From Bacteriovoracaceae bacterium UBA4097 (GTDB lineage: Bacteria; Bdellovibrionota; Bacteriovoracia; Bacteriovoracales; Bacteriovoracaceae): a stretch of 23,962 nucleotides of DNA. The stretch is from contig DFXX01000046.1 of NCBI GenBank assembly GCA_002381765.1, positions 17,598 through 41,559 of the forward strand. Reading direction: 5' to 3'. Shown piece after piece: positions 20,232 through 23,962 of the stretch; the first letter of the stretch is position 1, and the number at the start of each line of letters is the position of its first letter. Position numbers and translations under genes: made by a program. The notes beneath the pieces are model-generated. The model saw nothing but the letters and a program-made list of their open reading frames with translations, was not told the origin of the DNA and ran no database searches.

Positions 20232-21224
20232 ATGAGAATTACCGATTTGCGATCAATAATCATTATTTTGTTCTATGCCACTGCCAATGTGGCGATAATC
20301 ACTTTTTCTTTTACTACAGATGCTCCCGAAATTATTTCCCCACAGTCGACATCAGCGGTAGTTCCTGAATATACCGTAATAGAAAACCTGGATTACTTTC
20401 ATTTAAAAAATGGAATACCTCAGCTCTCGCTGGCCGCCCATCGTATGAGTTCTGTGGGAGAGGAGATGGCAGAATTTGAAAATCCTAAAGGTGTTTATAA
20501 TCACAGTGAGAAAAATAAGGCCATTCGTTATCAAGCCGAACATGGAGTCTACCGGAAAGAAAATGAACTTCTGGTGCTCAAAGGAGACGTTAAGATCAGC
20601 TCTCTTGAGTCTCAATATTTTGCCCAGAGGCTTGATTATTTTTTTAAGCGAGATCTCTTGCATGGAGTAGGTGGCGTTAAGTATATGGGAGAAGATCCTA
20701 AGACCAAGGATACCTTTAATATAGAGGCCGTTTCCATGCGGGCTCGCCCTCAAAAGAAACTGGCGACCTTTACCGGCAATGTAAGAGGGGTCATGAATCG
20801 AAAGAAAAAGTACGAGGGGAATATGAAATTTTCTTCTCGCGAATTATCCCTGGATTCAGATAAATCCCTGGCCCATCTCGAGGGCAGTGTGGTGCTCACT
20901 CGACCTTCCTATCTGATAACTGCCGGAAAAGCCGATATCTTCTTTGAAAACTATAATAAAAGTCTCAAGTATTTTGTCCTGAATGACGATGTGAAAGTGA
21001 CTGAAACAGTTAACACTGCCGGAAAAATTACTCAACGTAAATCCTATGCAGAGAGACTAGAAGGTTTTGGTCGGGAGCAGAAAATGATTCTTTCGGGAGC
21101 TCCCCGGGTTGAGCAGGGCGCAGACGTTATTAAGGGGTATCGCATAACGATACGAGAAAACGCAGATCTGATTGAAGTAGATGATGCGATGTCTGATGTT
21201 CAAGTGAAACGTAAGAAAAACTAA
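20232..21224 (+). CDS. LptC-LptA fusion, LPS transport bridge protein
   Basis: LptC anchors the LPS extractor LptB2FG and passes LPS to the periplasmic LptA bridge. The 330-residue protein starts with one transmembrane anchor (about residues 7-27), followed by an LptC-like jellyroll part (about 48-170: YTVIENLDYFHLKNG, KAIRYQAEHGVYRKENELLVLKGDVKI split by short loops). A second part, about 175-325, has LptA/OstA features: ATFTGNVRGV, LAHLEGSVVLTRPSYLITAGKAD, then AERLEGFGREQKMILSGAP and GADVIKGYRITI, matching the LptA pattern of a tracked beta-strand series ending in IKGxxI. No separate lptA lies between it and lptB, as would be expected in the usual lptC-lptA-lptB order. I infer that both functions are in one membrane-tethered chain. 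It starts the lpt-rpoN-hpf cluster and has no SD but a -10 close by. Confidence 0.8.
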   Translation: MRITDLRSIIIILFYATANVAIITFSFTTDAPEIISPQSTSAVVPEYTVIENLDYFHLKNGIPQLSLAAHRMSSVGEEMAEFENPKGVYNHSEKNKAIRYQAEHGVYRKENELLVLKGDVKISSLESQYFAQRLDYFFKRDLLHGVGGVKYMGEDPKTKDTFNIEAVSMRARPQKKLATFTGNVRGVMNRKKKYEGNMKFSSRELSLDSDKSLAHLEGSVVLTRPSYLITAGKADIFFENYNKSLKYFVLNDDVKVTETVNTAGKITQRKSYAERLEGFGREQKMILSGAPRVEQGADVIKGYRITIRENADLIEVDDAMSDVQVKRKKN

Positions 21225-21236
21225 AGGAATAGTTTA

Positions 21237-21962
21237 ATGAACGCGAGCTTCCATGCACGAGACCTAAAAAAGACGTATAACGGACGTGAGGTCGTTAAAA
21301 ACGTCAGTATTGACGTTGAGCGAGGAGAGGTAGTTGGATTACTGGGCCCAAACGGTGCAGGAAAGACTACATCCTTTTATATGATGGTAGGTTTAGTGAG
21401 AGCAGATCAGGGGACTATCAATCTTCTGGATGAAAATGTCACAGAACAGCCATTGCATGTCAGGGCAAGAAAAGGGATCGGTTATCTTCCACAGGAAGCC
21501 AGTGTGTTTCGGGAATTAACGGTCGAAGATAATATCTACTCAGTTCTCGAAGTTCGAAAGCTGAGTGATAAGGAAAGACAAAACGCTTTGGATGATCTGA
21601 TTCGAGACTTTGGTCTTGATCATATTAGAAAGTCCAAGGGTAGAGAGCTTTCCGGAGGAGAGAGAAGAAGAGTTGAAATAGCTCGCTCTCTTGCTTTAGA
21701 TCCTAAGTTTGTTCTTTTGGATGAACCTTTTGCAGGTGTTGATCCGCTGGCCGTCCATGACATTCAGCTGATCATCAAACGCTTAAAGCAAAAGAATATT
21801 GGTGTTCTCATCACTGATCACAATGTGAGAGAAACCTTGGGAATAGTGGACCGAGCGTACATTATGAGTCAGGGGGAACTGTTAGTAAGTGGGACACCTG
21901 AAGAGATAATCAACAGTGAAATCGCCCGTAAGTTTTACTTAGGGGAAGAATTTAAGATGTAG
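21237..21962 (+). CDS. lptB: LptB, ATPase of the LPS export ABC transporter
   Basis: LptB dimer powers extraction of LPS from the inner membrane by LptFG. The 241-residue protein is a single ABC nucleotide-binding domain of the standard LptB length: Walker A GPNGAGKTT (37-45), Q-loop Gln86 in YLPQEASVFRELTV (the LptB-typical version), signature LSGGERRRVEIA (138-149), Walker B VLLDEPFAGVDP with Asp162-Glu163, and H-loop His195 in ITDHNVRET. AAAGGAA precedes the ATG 12 bases after lptCA, so the genes are in one operon. Transmembrane partners lptF/lptG are not in the window, as in most genomes where they sit elsewhere. Confidence 0.97.
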   Translation: MNASFHARDLKKTYNGREVVKNVSIDVERGEVVGLLGPNGAGKTTSFYMMVGLVRADQGTINLLDENVTEQPLHVRARKGIGYLPQEASVFRELTVEDNIYSVLEVRKLSDKERQNALDDLIRDFGLDHIRKSKGRELSGGERRRVEIARSLALDPKFVLLDEPFAGVDPLAVHDIQLIIKRLKQKNIGVLITDHNVRETLGIVDRAYIMSQGELLVSGTPEEIINSEIARKFYLGEEFKM

Positions 21963-21971
21963 GGGAAAAAA

Positions 21972-23423
21972 ATGGCGATTAAAATGAGTCAAGGGCTAAA
22001 GCAAACGCAAAGCCTCATGATCACGCCTCAGCTTCAACAGGCCATTAAACTATTGACGCTAACTCACTTAGAAATGACCACTCTTATTTCCCAAGAGATG
22101 GTTGAAAACCCAATGCTGGAAGAAATGGATGGCGAAGTTGAGTCAGGAGTAGAAGAAAAATCTCGTGACGAAATGGATGTTCAAGAAGCCACTGCCGATA
22201 GCTTTGATGGTCCTGAACTCATCGAGGGATCTCGCGATACTTTTGATTGGGAATCTTATTCTGATTCATTCAACAGCACTTCATCGTCATCTCCCAATAT
22301 GAAAGAGGCAACTTCGCCGGATGATATGCCTAGTTATGAAAATATGGTCTCGAAGGGACAAACTCTTCAGGAGCATCTTGAATGGCAGCTGCGTATGGAG
22401 AGTCTTTCTGTAGAGGAATTGAATTTTGCCTTAGATATCATTGGAAACATCGACGATGATGGCTATCTGGAAATTCCTTTTGAGGAAATTATCTCACGGC
22501 ATAATCTGGAAAGGGATCAATCTCTTGGTATGTTAGGACTTGTTCAACACCTGGATCCTGTAGGCTGTGGAGCACAGAATCTAGAGGAATGCCTTGGAGT
22601 ACAAGCGCGCATGCTAGCTGAACGCTCACCCTTAGTTGAGCTTATCATTGAAAGAAATCTCAAAGATCTTGAGAAGAAAGATTATGCCAAGATCTCTAAA
22701 GACTTTGGTGTGAGTAAGGAAAAAGTAAAAGACGCTGAACTCATCATTATGGGTCTAAATCCCAAGCCTGGACGACTGGTTTCGGCCGATGAAACTCAAT
22801 ATGTGGTGCCAGATATCTTTGTGGCCGAAGTAGGGGGAGAGTTTGTCGTTCAAGTAAATGATGAAGGTGTTCCGAGACTTCGCATCTCTAATCTCTATAA
22901 GTCTTTGATCAAGAACGGCCAAAACGATGCAGAAGCCAAGGAATTCGTTCAAGATAAACTTCGTGCGGCCCTGTGGCTTATCAAGTCCATCGAGAACCGT
23001 CAAAAAACAATCTATAAGGTGGCCAATTCTATCGTGAGAACTCAGCAGGAGTTTTTTAAGAAAGGGCCTGCTTTCTTAAAGCCCATGATCCTAAAAGATA
23101 TTGCTAATGAAATCGGTATGCATGAATCTACCGTTTCTCGAGTTACTACCAATAAATTCATGCACACTCCGATTGGAACCTTTGAGCTAAAATACTTTTT
23201 TAACGCCGGTATTGGCGGAAAGAATGGCGGGATCGACATCGCTGGTGAGAGCTTAAAGCTCAAGATTAAAGAAATGATCGGGAACGAAGATCCGAAAAGG
23301 CCGCTCTCTGATCAAAAAATCTCTGAACTCTTGAGTACTAAGGACATCATCGTCGCTCGTCGAACCGTAGCTAAATATCGCGAAATGATGGGGGTTGCTC
23401 CCTCATCTAAGAGGAAAAAATAA
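21972..23423 (+). CDS. rpoN: RNA polymerase sigma-54 factor RpoN
   Basis: Sigma-54 directs RNA polymerase to -24/-12 promoters and needs bacterial enhancer-binding proteins with ATPase activity. The 483-residue product has the Gln/Leu-rich region I (QSLMITPQLQQAIKLLTL), an acidic region II linker (about 60-125, rich in Asp, Glu and Ser), the core-binding region, a helix-turn-helix region with MHESTVSRVTTNKFM and GTFELKYFF, and the C-terminal RpoN box ARRTVAKYRE at residues 462-471. SD AGGGGAAA is just before the ATG, nine bases after lptB. The order lptB-rpoN-hpf is conserved widely in Proteobacteria and supports all three calls. Confidence 0.97.
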   Translation: MAIKMSQGLKQTQSLMITPQLQQAIKLLTLTHLEMTTLISQEMVENPMLEEMDGEVESGVEEKSRDEMDVQEATADSFDGPELIEGSRDTFDWESYSDSFNSTSSSSPNMKEATSPDDMPSYENMVSKGQTLQEHLEWQLRMESLSVEELNFALDIIGNIDDDGYLEIPFEEIISRHNLERDQSLGMLGLVQHLDPVGCGAQNLEECLGVQARMLAERSPLVELIIERNLKDLEKKDYAKISKDFGVSKEKVKDAELIIMGLNPKPGRLVSADETQYVVPDIFVAEVGGEFVVQVNDEGVPRLRISNLYKSLIKNGQNDAEAKEFVQDKLRAALWLIKSIENRQKTIYKVANSIVRTQQEFFKKGPAFLKPMILKDIANEIGMHESTVSRVTTNKFMHTPIGTFELKYFFNAGIGGKNGGIDIAGESLKLKIKEMIGNEDPKRPLSDQKISELLSTKDIIVARRTVAKYREMMGVAPSSKRKK

Positions 23424-23507
23424 CAAGGGAGAGCTGATGGCATAGAAAGAAACAAAGAACCGACACAGAGAGTGCACTTCGTTTAATTTATTTGAGGCAC
23501 GTTAATT

Positions 23508-23897
23508 ATGAAATTAAAAATCTCTTTTAAGCATCTAGACCACACTCCGGCCCTGGATGAAAGAATTCAAGAAAAATCTCAAAAGTTTGAAAAGTTCTAC
23601 AAGGGCAATGTAGATATCCAATGGATCTGTTGGGTTCATGAAGAAAAACATTGGGCAGAAGTTAAAGTTCATGGTCCCAAGTTCGATTTCTTTGCCAAAG
23701 CACATGCAGACAATATGTATAAGTCTCTCGACCTCGTGGTTGAGAAGATCGAAAGACAGTTTGAAAAACAAAAAGGTCAGAAGAAAAATAGAATTCAAGA
23801 AGCTTCTAACCAGTCTCTGAAATATCTAGAGATTCAAAAACAAATCAATGAAGAGGAAAAGGTCTTTTTCGAGGAACTCGAAGAAAAATCAGCTTAA
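23508..23897 (+). CDS. hpf: Ribosome hibernation promoting factor (HPF/RaiA family)
   Basis: HPF/YfiA proteins bind the 30S decoding region and silence or dimerise ribosomes in slow growth. The 129-residue protein has the beta-alpha-beta-beta-beta-alpha layout of the family: KLKISFKHLDHTPALDERI, the first helix rich in Lys, WAEVKVHGPKFDFFAKAHADNMYKSLDLVVEKIERQFEKQK with the conserved A..DNMY.SLD segment. It lacks the extra C-terminal dimerisation domain of long HPF; after residue 95 a charged helical tail follows (Lys/Glu-rich). GAGG (23494-23497) is 10 bases before the ATG. An 84-base spacer separates it from rpoN, so a separate promoter is possible, but no clear one is visible. A terminator follows immediately. 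Confidence 0.92.
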   Translation: MKLKISFKHLDHTPALDERIQEKSQKFEKFYKGNVDIQWICWVHEEKHWAEVKVHGPKFDFFAKAHADNMYKSLDLVVEKIERQFEKQKGQKKNRIQEASNQSLKYLEIQKQINEEEKVFFEELEEKSA

Positions 23898-23903
23898 ATA
23901 TGA

Positions 23904-23929
23904 GGGCCCTCTCGCAGGGCCCTTTTTTT
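23904..23929 (+). terminator. Intrinsic terminator after hpf
   Basis: GGGCCCT (23904-23910), loop CTCGC, AGGGCCC (23916-23922), then seven T (23923-23929). This closes the lptCA-lptB-rpoN-hpf transcription unit; no ptsN gene follows within the window. Confidence 0.95.
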
Positions 23930-23962
23930 GCCTCAATTGTCCAAAAGAAGATATGGATGACC

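Noticed and set aside
23438..23454. Possible sigma-54 promoter (TGGCAT) before hpf
   Set aside because: The -24 part is good, but the -12 position lacks the required GC (AAAGAAAC instead), so it does not meet the motif.
1..23962. Defence system, prophage, transposon, tRNA or rRNA
   Set aside because: No transposase, integrase, nuclease cluster, terminal inverted repeats or tRNA-like cloverleaf was found; all large frames have housekeeping, envelope or signalling assignments or are small unknowns.

Overview
The window is a gene-dense, modestly AT-rich chromosomal segment from a Gram-negative bacterium. The set of families (FtsB/DivIC-like protein with a long cytoplasmic extension, a Lys/Ala-only histone H1-like peptide, tandem receiver/HD-GYP proteins, a fused LptC-LptA, and lptB-rpoN-hpf downstream) fits the predatory Bdellovibrio-and-like group, possibly Bacteriovoracales. 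That placement is inferred from family resemblance, not from a search. I see no tRNA, rRNA, CRISPR array, transposase, phage gene or attachment site; this is core chromosome with regulatory structure in its short spacers.

Left part (1-5.4 kb): the 3' end of clpS and complete clpA form an N-degron proteolysis module. A 44-codon gene for a Lys/Ala histone H1-like peptide follows, with its own terminator. Next come a DUF502 membrane protein overlapping a zinc-ribbon methyltransferase, a convergent dCMP deaminase-type gene, and a rhodanese-like protein lacking its catalytic cysteine.

Middle (5.4-14.2 kb): a small secreted protein (minus strand), pepD with a small membrane protein, a single-repeat YggT protein, two unrecognised genes, a DEAD-box RNA helicase with a roughly 170-300 base structured upstream region, an FtsB/DivIC-like protein, a DUF192 lipoprotein (minus) and aspS. 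Overlapping the end of aspS begins a tandem pair of paralogous receiver + HD-GYP-type signalling proteins.

Right part (16.8-24 kb): an RDD membrane protein and mutS on the minus strand, mutS being upstream. Divergent from mutS is the lipopolysaccharide transport cluster lptCA (fusion)-lptB, then rpoN (sigma-54) and hpf (ribosome hibernation), closed by a strong terminator.

The points most worth attention are the H1-like peptide gene, the LptC-LptA fusion, the diverged HD-GYP pair with a shared middle domain, alternative hairpins in the helicase leader, Shine-Dalgarno (SD)-sequestering hairpins before several genes, a long inverted repeat overlapping a putative promoter before the FtsB-like gene, and four convergent pairs whose stop codons overlap.
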